From contig OZ004593.1 in the NCBI GenBank assembly GCA_963924555.1, positions 3,964,480-4,028,479 of the forward strand: DNA of 64,000 nt, read 5' to 3'. A program made the translations under genes and the position numbers. This DNA is from Crambe crambe. Lineage: Eukaryota > Porifera > Demospongiae > Poecilosclerida > Crambeidae. The notes under the pieces were generated by a model, which did not search any database, had not been told where the DNA came from, and saw nothing but the letters and a program-made list of their open reading frames with translations. Positions 28,739-37,759 of the stretch are shown here, piece after piece. How positions within the stretch are numbered: position 1 is the stretch's first letter; every line of letters starts with the position of its first letter.

Positions 28739-31488
28739 TTACGAGTACCAGTTGAGAAATAGTAATGACACTGATAAAACAATCAATATGAATAGGATCC
28801 ACACCCTAAGAGTAGCTTTGTTCCTTATAGCCTATAGAAGAAAATAAGTTCCCTGGACTTATGATCCTCGAGGCATAATTAAATTACGTACCTCCCTGAT
28901 CTCTTGATTTCCATCTCTTATATTTTCAAATGACTGTACTGTGTCTTGAACTATGTCATCTAACTGATTAGCCTGAACATTTAATTTTGAGTAATTCCTG
29001 ACTATTCTGTTAGTGGATTTATAATAATACCTGATCTAACACTTTCTCGGAAAATATTTCTTGGAGTCTCGATATCTCTATTACTTTACCCTCAATTTGC
29101 TTAATTTCACTGGTCATTAAACTCATTTCTGCAAACATCAATTGATTTTCTGCTGCAAACTTTTGAGGGAAGGAGGGTGGGAGGAAGGAGAGAGAGAGAC
29201 CTAAATCACCTGTACCCAGTTCCATTACGGTTTGTTAGCATTACCTGTGTCTCTTCTTCTCTAGTAAGCTCTGCCATATTATTTGATTGGGTACTTTGAG
29301 TGTTGGATACATGTGCTTCTCCTATTTGAGCCAACAAAAAATTAATAATGCATAAACTCTGTATGCTGTACATACTCCCATCCTCTTGGACTTCAGTGGT
29401 CAACTGTTGTTTATCAGCTCTTGATTGAAGACAACGCCTGCATAGAAAATTCATCGCATAAATAGAAGCCTGAAAACTTAAGTAGCCACATTCAAGTTCA
29501 GTTTAGTCTCTTGCTATTTCCCAACTAAAACCACAAAGTGAATTGCACACCCCCAACAGGAGTGGAGCAGAGAGTAATGGCTTACCCAATCAATAATGGT
29601 AGAAAGTCATGTAAGATTCCTTGACTATAACAATCCATAAAAACATGTCTTTTATTCTTACATTTTCCTCCTTTCCACAATCCTTTTTACTCTTACTGCC
29701 TTTTGCTCACTATATAGTTTGCACACACCTGGAAAAGTAGTCCTCAGATAAATCTGGCTATACACATATGTACCTGCACACATACTCTTTAAGTACTCTT
29801 TGAGTGATTCACAGATTAGTGTTCTATGCAGGTGTAACTGGGGTTCTTGATTAACTAATACACAAAAGATAAGTTTAAGGTTAATCCTAACTATACCTGT
29901 TTTTAAATCACTTTCATTAGCCTTCTCATTTAATAGCACTTGTATTTGGTCAGCACAAGTTCGTATAAAGTTCTGGACTTCAGAGTCTATTTGATCTCTA
30001 TCATCGTCACTCATTGTAGAGCCTGATACCAAAAACCTACCAAACCTGTCAATTATTAATCTTAAATTGTTGAACATATTTAACATACCCAGCTGAGTCA
30101 ATATAGTCTTTCCTGCATGTGAGCAAAAATTCTTTTAACTTCCTTATACTAGAATGCTAATATAAGAATGAACAGAAAAACAATCAAGTGTAGTCACTCT
30201 ACTAAATCAGTTATCTGCTGGAGGTTTCAAGTGGAATTTTGGATAGGGACAGTATGGATGTGTTTTGATGTGCTTGCACACCCAAAAAAATTTTGGGTGA
30301 CCACACCAACTTTAAAGGCTGTTGTGCACTCAAAATTCAAAGCTAAATCCCACTTTATGTACATTATGTAAAATTTACAAGGCTGTAACAGCTATGGAAC
30401 CAGAAATGGAAGATGTTCCTTTTCAGGATCATGTGCTAGAGGTTTTTAATTATAACAACTTAAAATTTATTGGTGTAGGGGAGGAAATTTCAGTCAGGGG
30501 GATCTCCTCCCCCCTCCTCCGTATGTTCTGATCAGACCACCTATTTAGAATAACCAGGATCTACATATTGTATAGCTTGTCATTTGGTGAAGATTTAATT
30601 TGAAGAGGTTCTTGTACATACTATAATCTCAGTGCAGCTACCTACTCAGCTTCAATTGTCATCATTCTTCTGTTGCAAGACTTGCAGCATGGCCTAAACT
30701 GTTTAACCCCTATGCACTAACTACTCCCTTGCTTCTACATGATGATGAGTATTGGCAGTTATAAATCATTATCAGTTTTGACAGTTACAAGCCATCAAAT
30801 CACCAATTTAAAACCCACCAAATAAAATGCTGTACATTCAACGATCTTTTTTTTTCTACTTTGTGACACACCAGAGGCTACCATTTTGATACTCATACAT
30901 AAAGCATCCTCTTGAGTGGCAGCATGAATGAATGTTGGCTCACAATGATGATGGTGGCCATGTTACCTGACCCCGAGGACGAGTCGTCACACAGCTGCAT
31001 TATCCTGCCAGTACCTGAATGTTCTCTTACAGGTATTGTACTTTTTTCCCCACAAACTGTGTGCACTCCAGAACAATACTCATGGGACAAGTCGTGTATA
31101 GATAAGTCACCAGACCCCTTCCTTCTCTTGCAGTTGGTAAAGGGTCAACATGCAAGGCTAACAAAATGGACCCTTAGCTAATTAATTAGAGGCATCTAGG
31201 TCATGTGATCCACCCAGTGGTGCCGACTAATGGAGCTGGTGCTAGCACCATTTTCCATAGACACTTGCCATACAAAATGGAAGTGACCACACCCCCTTCA
31301 AAGTGCATAAATATAGAAAGGGTGAAGGAACTCACCACGATACTAGCTTCCTTGGAGAATTCTGAGGAAGGTCTGGTTCTAAATCTGTCTTTAATACCTT
31401 TGGAAGGTTCATCATCCCGATCGTGACTCGATTTCAAGCGCAAGCGAATAGTTCTAACCGTAGCAAGGAACAATTTTGTCTGATCCAT
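28739..31488 (-). CDS. STX18: Syntaxin-18, ER t-SNARE
   Basis: Qa-SNARE of the endoplasmic reticulum, acting in Golgi-to-ER retrograde fusion with the NRZ complex. Ten exons (31336-31488, 30089-30156, 29892-30045, 29786-29837, 29662-29728, 29376-29437, 29245-29321, 29031-29159, 28892-28972, 28739-28831) join in frame to 311 residues (human 335). Diagnostic blocks are [63 protein letters not shown] (zero-layer Gln in VLDQANQ), and the C-terminal anchor [26 protein letters not shown] at 31488 is chosen because it opens the first conserved exon. The donor of the fourth-exon junction (29892) was chosen by phase; an alternative at 29897 breaks the frame. The stop is followed within 100 bp by the presumed POLRMT 5' end. 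Confidence 0.95.
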
Positions 31489-31537
31489 ATCAACAGTTAC
31501 AAAGCAAAGCCACACCCCAATAGTACTGGGGTTAGCT
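31489..31537. promoter_or_regulatory. 49-bp bidirectional start region, STX18 / PHPT1
   Basis: Only 49 bp separate the initiator codon of STX18 (minus, A at 31488) from that of PHPT1 (plus, A at 31538). The two 5' UTRs must therefore be extremely short or overlap each other and the neighbouring coding sequence, and any core promoter is shared. No TATA box is evident. Both start codons sit at the beginning of family-conserved N-termini, which supports the spacing. Confidence 0.65.
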
Positions 31538-34500
31538 ATGGATGCTATCGAAGAAGTCAACATTGAACAAAATGGAACATTTAAGTATATATTGATCAGG
31601 TTATCTAGAACTTCAGAAGGAAAAGTGGAAGATAAAGTGATTGTCAGGGGATTCCAATGGGCTGAATATCATGGTAAAGACTGTATAAAATTACCTAGCT
31701 AAGATTTTTTTACGCAGTGTCTACAGTGCCGGTACCGGCATCGGAGTTTCAATATTAAATAGCTAATACATAGGCCAGCAAAGCTGGCATGGCTCCTGCA
31801 AGGGAGCGAGCGTTAGGTGTATGGGACGTACTATTCACGCACTGTTGTGACTCCAAGGCTAGGCAACACTCGCCCAAAGGGCTCCCTAAGGCAACCGGTA
31901 AAGAGTTTGAGGTTAAAAGTATAAATATCGCTTTCAAACGGATGTTTGCAGGATCATAGATATACTAGACTACGTAGTCTAGTATATCTATGGCAGGATT
32001 TAGCATAGATACAGTACAGTGGTTTGCAGGTTGCTTACAGGAACTTTCCATAAATTTGCAACTATGCACTTTCAAACGGAAGTTGATGAGCAACTGAATA
32101 TCACGTGAGCCAGTACAGTGCAGCTCAGTTGAAACTTGAAGTAGCTAGTTCTTATGCTAGAGGTATGAGTTCCAGTCAGCATCTAGTGATACCTCCTAAT
32201 GTTTTGCGGCAGTTGCAAGAGCTGCAGCGTGTTATGGGGAACAAGCAGTCTGTTACGCAGTCAATTGTAGTAGGAGACAGCTGTGCAATTCCTGCCTCAC
32301 CTGATCCGGGACCAACTCCAGGCGCTTCATCAGCTCAAGAGCCTACTCCTATCACCTACAGTTACAAGGTTCGTATTATAAATCAAAATAAGAAGAGTGA
32401 TGTGAAAGTATGGATGATCCATCAGAAGAAATTTAGATTCAAGTCTGTAGAAGAATTAAGGGACCACTTGGTCAATGAATTTGAGGATCTCATTATGCAA
32501 AATGATTCATTTGATGTTGGTTTCATGGAAGGCAGCCAGCAAGCTAAGGTTTGGCTTGAAAACTCTGAGGATTTGGATCGTATGTACAAACTTTACCCTA
32601 AAGGTGGAAATATTACATTTTGGTGCTATAGTGCACAGGATACTGTCTCAAGTTCAAAAAGGAAGAGAGATGAAATAAGTACTAGAAGGCAAGATAAGGA
32701 AGAAGAAGTTGATAAGATTTTCAAAGAATTACGTGAGAAACATGGTAAGCTTGAATGTACAAAACTGCGCCTATGGGCTCGTATGATCTGTGGCGGTCTT
32801 CATGATGATTATGACGAGCCACCTGATATGCCTGCATTTAATCCAGACCGCAAGAGGCCAAGAAGAGAAAGTCTCACAGAAGCTTTTACAGGGGCTGCAA
32901 CAGCAATCTGTAAGGTTCTGTCTCCTCATGATCCTCCTAGCAAAGGAACAGAATCTTCTCTAACCGGAAATTCATCTCCTTCAAAGGTTATTACTTTACG
33001 AATGAAGAACTATGAACAACTTAAATACTTGAAACAATTAAATGATGATGGGGTATTAAATGATAAGGAATATATTGAACAAAAGAATGACATTATGATG
33101 ACCCTACGCAAACTATAACTGCTTTCACTAACCTGTTTTTGCTACATAGCTAACTGTCATTATATATTCCAGGATGGTCTATCCAAGCCATGCAGTCATC
33201 TTGAGTGATTTCCAAAATACTCATGTACAATAATGTTTCTAGATCTGTTATGTGAGACAAATTTTGATCAAGTGATTTCAATATTGATTTGATTTTAGAG
33301 AAGCATTCTTCTAGGGGGTTAAAATCTGGGGAGTATGGTGGCAGAAATAAAACCAGTGCACCTACATCTTGTATTGACTTGACAACCTCGGGCACATGGT
33401 GCACTGTACAGTTATCTAGGATAACCACTGAATGTGGGTTTGATCGATTAAATGGCAGGAGATGGGGGAGTAAGTATGTCTGGACAAAATCATAAAATGT
33501 ATCTCCATCAGTTGATCCCCTCACCATTTTAGCATCTAATATGCCAGAAGATGACATGCAGGTAATAGCAGATACTCTATCTCCTCTAACCAAAAGCTGG
33601 TGAGTCAGTGGTGGCTTTCCACGTAAGCTGTAACCGTAACGCCTAATAGAATTTCTATTATCTGCACCAGTCTCATCGATAAATATGAACATATCAATAG
33701 AAAGTAATGAAATATCAGATATAAACTTCTGTCTTTCAAATTCATCCTGTTGCAATGCTCTGATACTCATTTTCTGCCTCGTAAACTTCATTTCATGCAA
33801 ATACTTACACAAAGCAGGCACTTCTACATTGATGCCCAAAGTAGATGAGAGCTCACTCTGAATTTCCTTCAAATAAATGCCTGGGCGATCTAGAACTAAT
33901 TGAAGTATTAGTAACTGAGCAGGCTTAGTCAGCTTACGGGAGGATTTTTCCTTGGGGTATGGTTTCTTGCTGACTTGGCCAGTCTGGTGAAAAACCTTGA
34001 GAGTTCTACTAACAGTAGACTTGTCCACACACAGATTTTCAGCTATTCTATTCTGGGATTTATCTTCAGCTTCATACTTCCACACTATACGCCATCTCAG
34101 GTCATCACTGTAAGCAGCAGTCCTGTTCTTTTCACAAGAGAAAGCCATTTGAATTTGAATTGCCCGCGGCCCGGCCGGCTGACATGCGCACCCCGCCCCC
34201 TATGATCACATGACAGGAAGTGTTGGCTCTGGGTACGACTGTTGCAAAGTTCAGGAAAATTCCTGTAACACAGTACTTCAGTCAGCAAGGTCACATGGAC
34301 CAATCAGATTCATGCTAACATCATTGCCTGCAAATCTGATTGGTCCATGTGACCTCGGTGGCTGCAGTACTAATGTCAAGCAACCTGAAATCTACTGTAT
34401 AAGATGTTTACGGGATCCGGGATCGGAAACGGATCACGTGCTCTCGTTACAACAACCGAGGCGCGGCGCGTTGACAGCTGAATGCATTAACTAGCACTTT

Positions 34501-37241
34501 TGTCAAAGTTGTTGTTCTGACAAGATCCGTGAGGTAAGACTTATGCCAATGATACTATAATACACTAGGGCATAGATTTACTGTATGAAATAAATTTTAG
34601 CTCAGAACTTCAAGTTTATTCCTACAAATACTACTGTAGTGGTTAATGGGACTGTATTCCCTCTCACGCTTGATGGAATCAATTGCTGTTGCCCATTCAG
34701 GGGGAGGTCACTCCCATTCACTCTGTACATACGTTCGCGACCGGGGTCAAAGTGAGGTCAAGGGGTCAAGATCGATTTTCTGTTTCGGTCAAGGGTCAAG
34801 ATATGATTCAGGACTGAAGACTCCCCAATGCTGTTACCGAACAATTAAACAATTAAAGTAGCTAGATACATTTGCTTACATTTAGTCGTCTCTATAACTT
34901 ATTATAATAGCTTAGCAATAACCAAACTGCTGATCGATATCCGCGATCGATATATAATAGTATGACGTCATGATAATAATGACGTAATCATAATAAGTTC
35001 TGCTCTGCGTGCGCGCATGCTTGTAGAAGTTCTGTGAACTGCTGCTATATGTATTGTGTAGCTAGCTACATCTTGGTAGTCTTACATAAGATTCATGACT
35101 GATGATATCCTGTTGAATTATGGTGCTACTCACTTGAATGATTGTCTGTTAAATAATTGCAAGAGCAACACCTCACCCTCAGGAACCTCCCATGATAAAG
35201 GGATACCAAGGAGAATACAAAATGGCTACAACACTGGCCCCTTTCTTATGCATGCTTGCAGTTTCCGGAAATCCCGAATAAAATCAATTTTTTTTTCTTT
35301 TTTTTTTTTTTTTCCTCAATAATTGCGCATGCGTAATACGTAAGGTACCGGTCAAGAAAAGGTACAGTCAACAGGTCAAGGAACATTTCTGTGCACGGTC
35401 AAGAGGTCAACATAGATTTTTGGGTGGTCAAAAACCTTGACCCCGGTCGCGAACGTATGTACAGAGTGAATGGGAGTGACCTCCCCCTGCCATTTTCTGA
35501 TCAAAAGGCATGTAAATTTTAGCTACATGGAATAATAATGTTAGTTTTTGTATTAGCTGACATATATTGTCTCTAGCATTTGCAAGTGGTGTTAAAACTG
35601 TAATCCCTCTCCCAAGAAAAAGATTAACAATATTGCAACTGTATTAGTTATTTCAGGGAAAGGATAGAACAGTAAATGGAATTGGTGCATTTGTTTTCTA
35701 TACAATAGTCATCCTATGGAGATGGCAAGCTTACTATATTTCCCCCCTAATATCCATAGGGTCCACAGGACAGCTGACTGAGTTGAATTCTTGAGGTGGA
35801 TGGTGTCAAAATCCAACAACCAAAAGCTGGAACTATTGTAATAATGCTGATGAGGGAGAACTGAGCAGAAACTGGCGGATAACTTTGGGGCAAAATTATC
35901 TAGCTATAATAATAATGAATTTATGTCTAATTTTAATACCAAAAGTCATTCTGGCCTCTCTTTCAAATCAATCACATAAAATTAATGTATAATGAGCAAT
36001 GATAGGTACTCATAGTTATAATTACAAGGAAAAAAGTTATGAATAATTAATAACTTCCTTCCTCAGACTCTCCAACTTCACTCTCTGACTCTTCACTTCT
36101 TCAATACCTTCCCCTTAGCTTACTTGTACTATTCTGTGAGCTGTAGGGGCAGAACATCACTTTAACTGCCTTAAAAGGAGTGAATATTGATCTCCTTTCA
36201 CGGCCATGCGTGTGCGCATCTGTCAACATGCTTCGGTTGTGCAGTTCATTGGGCGTTTCCAATCCCGTAAAACCTCATATCTATGGATTTAGGAATCACT
36301 AGATTGTATTAATATTGAGGGGGCCTATATCCGCGCACTTGCGCACGGAAAAAAATTTGCCTGGCCACACCACGTTCTTGACCCAACCACACCCTAAAGC
36401 ACCCCCACTTTTTGGCCAAAATGCATCTGCGCACGGATATGAAAGTAGCATAAAATGTGACTTGTAATAGCAGAGCAGCTGACATCAGTAGCATAGCTTG
36501 CATGCGTGCAAGCCACATTTTTATTGTAGCTAGGTAATTTTTAGGGAGGGCCTGGGCCCATTCCTAGATCTGCGCTGCCACCGAGTGCTGTGTGCTATTG
36601 AACGTGCTGTCTCGGGTTCAATTCCTGAATTGGACACTCTTTCAATCTTTGAAAAATTTTCTAAAGAAGAAAATTCCGATGCCGGTGTCACAGTGGATTT
36701 GGTACCCCCAATATTTTGTACCCCCATGCAAAATATCCCAGTGGATTTTGTACCCCATGTAAAATATCGTATGGGGGTACATAATCCACTAGTGGATTTG
36801 GTAGGGGGGTACAAAAAATAGGGGGTGCTGAATTTCCTGTGACACTGGTACCGCACTGTAGACACAGCCATTTTTTATGGTCAGCTACCTATGGAAACTT
36901 GGAAAGATAAATGCTAGAATAGTAGCAATAGATTTTATAATGAATTTATTATTATTTGCAGCTGATATATTGGAAAAAATTGCTCCTAGATTTGATGAAC
37001 TTGGATTGACATATGAATGTCTTGGAGGTGGAAGAATTAAACATAACAACGATGCAAAGAGAATTAAAGTATATGGATATTCAGTAGTAAGTTATTTTCC
37101 ACTTAGCTACTTTTTAGCTATTATTATTATTTTCCTACACAGAGCTTTGGACAAGCCAATCATCAACTAACTTGTGATATATTATCAAATAAGTACAACT
37201 ATCCTAAAGAGAGTATCAGTTGGAGTAACTCTGGCTATTGA
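31538..37241 (+). CDS. PHPT1: 14-kDa phosphohistidine phosphatase (janus family)
   Basis: Removes phosphate from phosphohistidine in proteins; cytosolic. Exons 31538-31673, 36962-37086 and 37143-37241 join in phase (1, then 0) to 119 residues (human 125). Seen: FKYILIRL, then VRGFQWAEYHADI with the catalytic His (residue 45, split by intron 1 just after it), ECLGGGRI, KVYGYS, FGQANHQ and the final WSNSGY. All motifs of an active enzyme are kept. Intron 2 is 56 bp, whereas intron 1 is 5,288 bp and is a stack of transposons: 38-bp palindrome, two-ORF Tc1-like element, hairpin, nested TIR elements and a 163-bp MITE. The stop codon lies 121 bp before the direct repeat that flanks the giant inverted repeat. 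Confidence 0.97.
31785..31950. repeat. Dispersed repeat shared with the giant inverted repeat
   Basis: In PHPT1 intron 1, text such as GCTCCTGCAAGGGAGCGAGC, TATGGGACGTA, TATTCACGCACTGTTGTGAC and AAATATCGCTTTCAAACGGA is found again in the giant element: around 42790-42900 and 45720-45815 on the left, and mirrored on the right. The intron copy is one continuous piece, whereas the giant element holds two partial versions. Confidence 0.75.
31955..31992. mobile_element. 38-bp perfect palindrome with 7-bp target duplication
   Basis: The sequence from CATAGATATACTAGACTAC to its exact reverse complement has no loop. It is bordered by identical 7-bp direct repeats GCAGGAT (31948-31954 and 31993-31999). 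The end CATAGATAT and the 7-bp duplication are the same as in the TIR element at 7709-8986, so it looks like a transposon reduced to two joined terminal repeats. Confidence 0.8.
32165..33118 (+). CDS. Unrecognised transposon protein with PB1-like region and SHOCT-like tail
   Basis: This is a single-exon ORF inside the Tc1-like transposon. The first ATG in frame is at 32165 (317 residues); the frame is open back to 32105 but begins there with GTG. Regions in the 317-residue numbering: a Pro/Ser-rich linker (about 40-62); a PB1-like block from YSYKVRIINQ to ITFWCYSA (about 65-156) with VEELRDHLVNEF in the middle; a basic KRKRDE (165-170) and RKRPRRE (229-235) that look like nuclear localisation signals; charged helix 178-200; and a final segment, NYEQLKYLKQLNDDGVLNDK onward (about 282-317), resembling SHOCT oligomerisation motifs. 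The function is unknown. Its place between the TIRs beside the transposase suggests an accessory role, but passenger status is possible. Confidence 0.85.
   Translation: MSSSQHLVIPPNVLRQLQELQRVMGNKQSVTQSIVVGDSCAIPASPDPGPTPGASSAQEPTPITYSYKVRIINQNKKSDVKVWMIHQKKFRFKSVEELRDHLVNEFEDLIMQNDSFDVGFMEGSQQAKVWLENSEDLDRMYKLYPKGGNITFWCYSAQDTVSSSKRKRDEISTRRQDKEEEVDKIFKELREKHGKLECTKLRLWARMICGGLHDDYDEPPDMPAFNPDRKRPRRESLTEAFTGAATAICKVLSPHDPPSKGTESSLTGNSSPSKVITLRMKNYEQLKYLKQLNDDGVLNDKEYIEQKNDIMMTLRKL
33150..34148 (-). CDS. IS630/Tc1/mariner-family DD34E transposase
   Basis: Intact 332-residue ORF starting at ATG 34148. The N-terminus has a helix-turn-helix (about 16-50, SQNRIAENLCVDKSTVSRTL), then a second winged-helix-like part (70-125). 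The catalytic triad is visible: Asp158 in FIFIDETG, Asp245 in VVILDNCTVHH and Glu280 in LPPYSPDFNPLEE. The Asp-Glu spacing is 34 residues, as in Tc1-like DDE_3 enzymes. It converges with the plus-strand ORF 31 bp away. No intron or disruption is seen, so it is probably active or only recently silenced. Confidence 0.96.
   Translation of the reverse strand: MAFSCEKNRTAAYSDDLRWRIVWKYEAEDKSQNRIAENLCVDKSTVSRTLKVFHQTGQVSKKPYPKEKSSRKLTKPAQLLILQLVLDRPGIYLKEIQSELSSTLGINVEVPALCKYLHEMKFTRQKMSIRALQQDEFERQKFISDISLLSIDMFIFIDETGADNRNSIRRYGYSLRGKPPLTHQLLVRGDRVSAITCMSSSGILDAKMVRGSTDGDTFYDFVQTYLLPHLLPFNRSNPHSVVILDNCTVHHVPEVVKSIQDVGALVLFLPPYSPDFNPLEECFSKIKSILKSLDQNLSHITDLETLLYMSILEITQDDCMAWIDHPGIYNDS
34272..34371. 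mobile_element. 100-bp hairpin beside the Tc1-like element
   Basis: The inverted arms start AGTACT and contain GGTCACATGGACCAATCAGA and its complement, around a 20-bp loop. It begins 4 bp after the right TA of the two-ORF transposon, so it may be a separate minimal MITE that used an adjacent target. No duplication was identified. Confidence 0.65.
34399..36285. mobile_element. TIR transposon copy 2 (inverted), interrupted by another element
   Basis: This is the reverse complement of 7709-8986 at high identity. The right end is intact (CATAGATATGAGGTTTTACG on the minus strand, ending at 36285), while the left end has lost its last bases near 34399.  It lacks the SINE found in copy 1 and instead carries the element at 34698-35489. 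With inserts removed, both copies are close to 1.1 kb. It lies in PHPT1 intron 1. Confidence 0.88.
34698..35489. mobile_element. 792-bp TIR element with 5-bp target duplication, nested
   Basis: Inverted ends of about 50 bp start CAGGGGGAGGTCACTCCCAT. CCATT lies on both sides (34693-34697 and 35490-35494). The uninterrupted site GCCCATTTTCTGATC is present in the sister copy near 8690. Subterminal GGTCAAG heptamers are scattered near both ends, mostly in the same orientation, as expected for transposase-binding repeats. No ORF of note is inside. A poly-T run lies at about 35289-35315. The superfamily is uncertain. Confidence 0.87.
36684..36846. mobile_element. 163-bp hairpin MITE upstream of PHPT1 exon 2
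   Basis: The ends GTGTCACAG (36685-36693) and CTGTGACAC (36837-36845) are inverted, and the interior has further inverted GTACCCCC/GGGGGTAC blocks. It sits about 115 bp before the exon 2 acceptor. Confidence 0.65.
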
Positions 37242-37759
37242 ATAATAATTATCTTATCGTTCGGTAGATATCTAAGTATACTTATTACCTAACTGCTAAG
37301 TTCTGGTAGTTATTAAGTAGCATTAAATGTTCTAGAAAGAGAGCACTCTATGACTCAGGCGTTGCGAAATGTTCAGGTATTATACGTATCAGAAACGCGC
37401 GACTAGGCAGATATTATAATTATACGTATCAGAAACGCGCGACTAGAGGACACACTCGTAAGGACAAATTAACTCCGTCCTCGTCCTGAAGTATAACCTC
37501 ATCAACACTACATTCTAACTACTATACTGGAGGGAGGAGCTAGTATACTGGAGGATGCTCTATAGGTAGGTTTTAGCTGCATGGGTAGCTAGCTATTAGC
37601 CACTCCCTATATCAGAATGGACTGAGGACGTAATTATCAAATTCCAGCATCACTAAATGACCAGCTCTTTTGTTAGTACGGGACTATATTCCACCATTAC
37701 AGTTTTAATTGTACAGTTTAGTCAGCTCTGTTGTAAGTGATACTGGATTAATTAAAGAC

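Larger units (their letters stand above)
32038..34265. mobile_element. IS630-Tc1-mariner-type transposon carrying two convergent ORFs
   Basis: The element is bordered by TA on both sides (32036-32037 and 34266-34267), the target duplication of this superfamily. The ends are imperfect inverted repeats of about 24 bp: CAGGAACTTTCCATAAATTT on the left and CAGGAATTTTCCTGAACTTT (rc) on the right, both continuing GCAAC (20 of 24 matching). Inside are two intact ORFs meeting tail to tail with 31 bp between them: an unknown protein (plus) and a DD34E transposase (minus). Length is 2,228 bp. It lies in PHPT1 intron 1. Both ORFs are uninterrupted, which suggests recent activity. Confidence 0.88.

Noticed and set aside
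31201-31335. Continuation of the STX18 first-exon frame
   Set aside because: It is past the GTGAGT donor at 31335; syntaxin homology resumes at 30156.
36612-36640. GGTTCAATTCC, a B-box-like sequence suggesting a tRNA or SINE
   Set aside because: No A box at proper spacing and no cloverleaf could be found.
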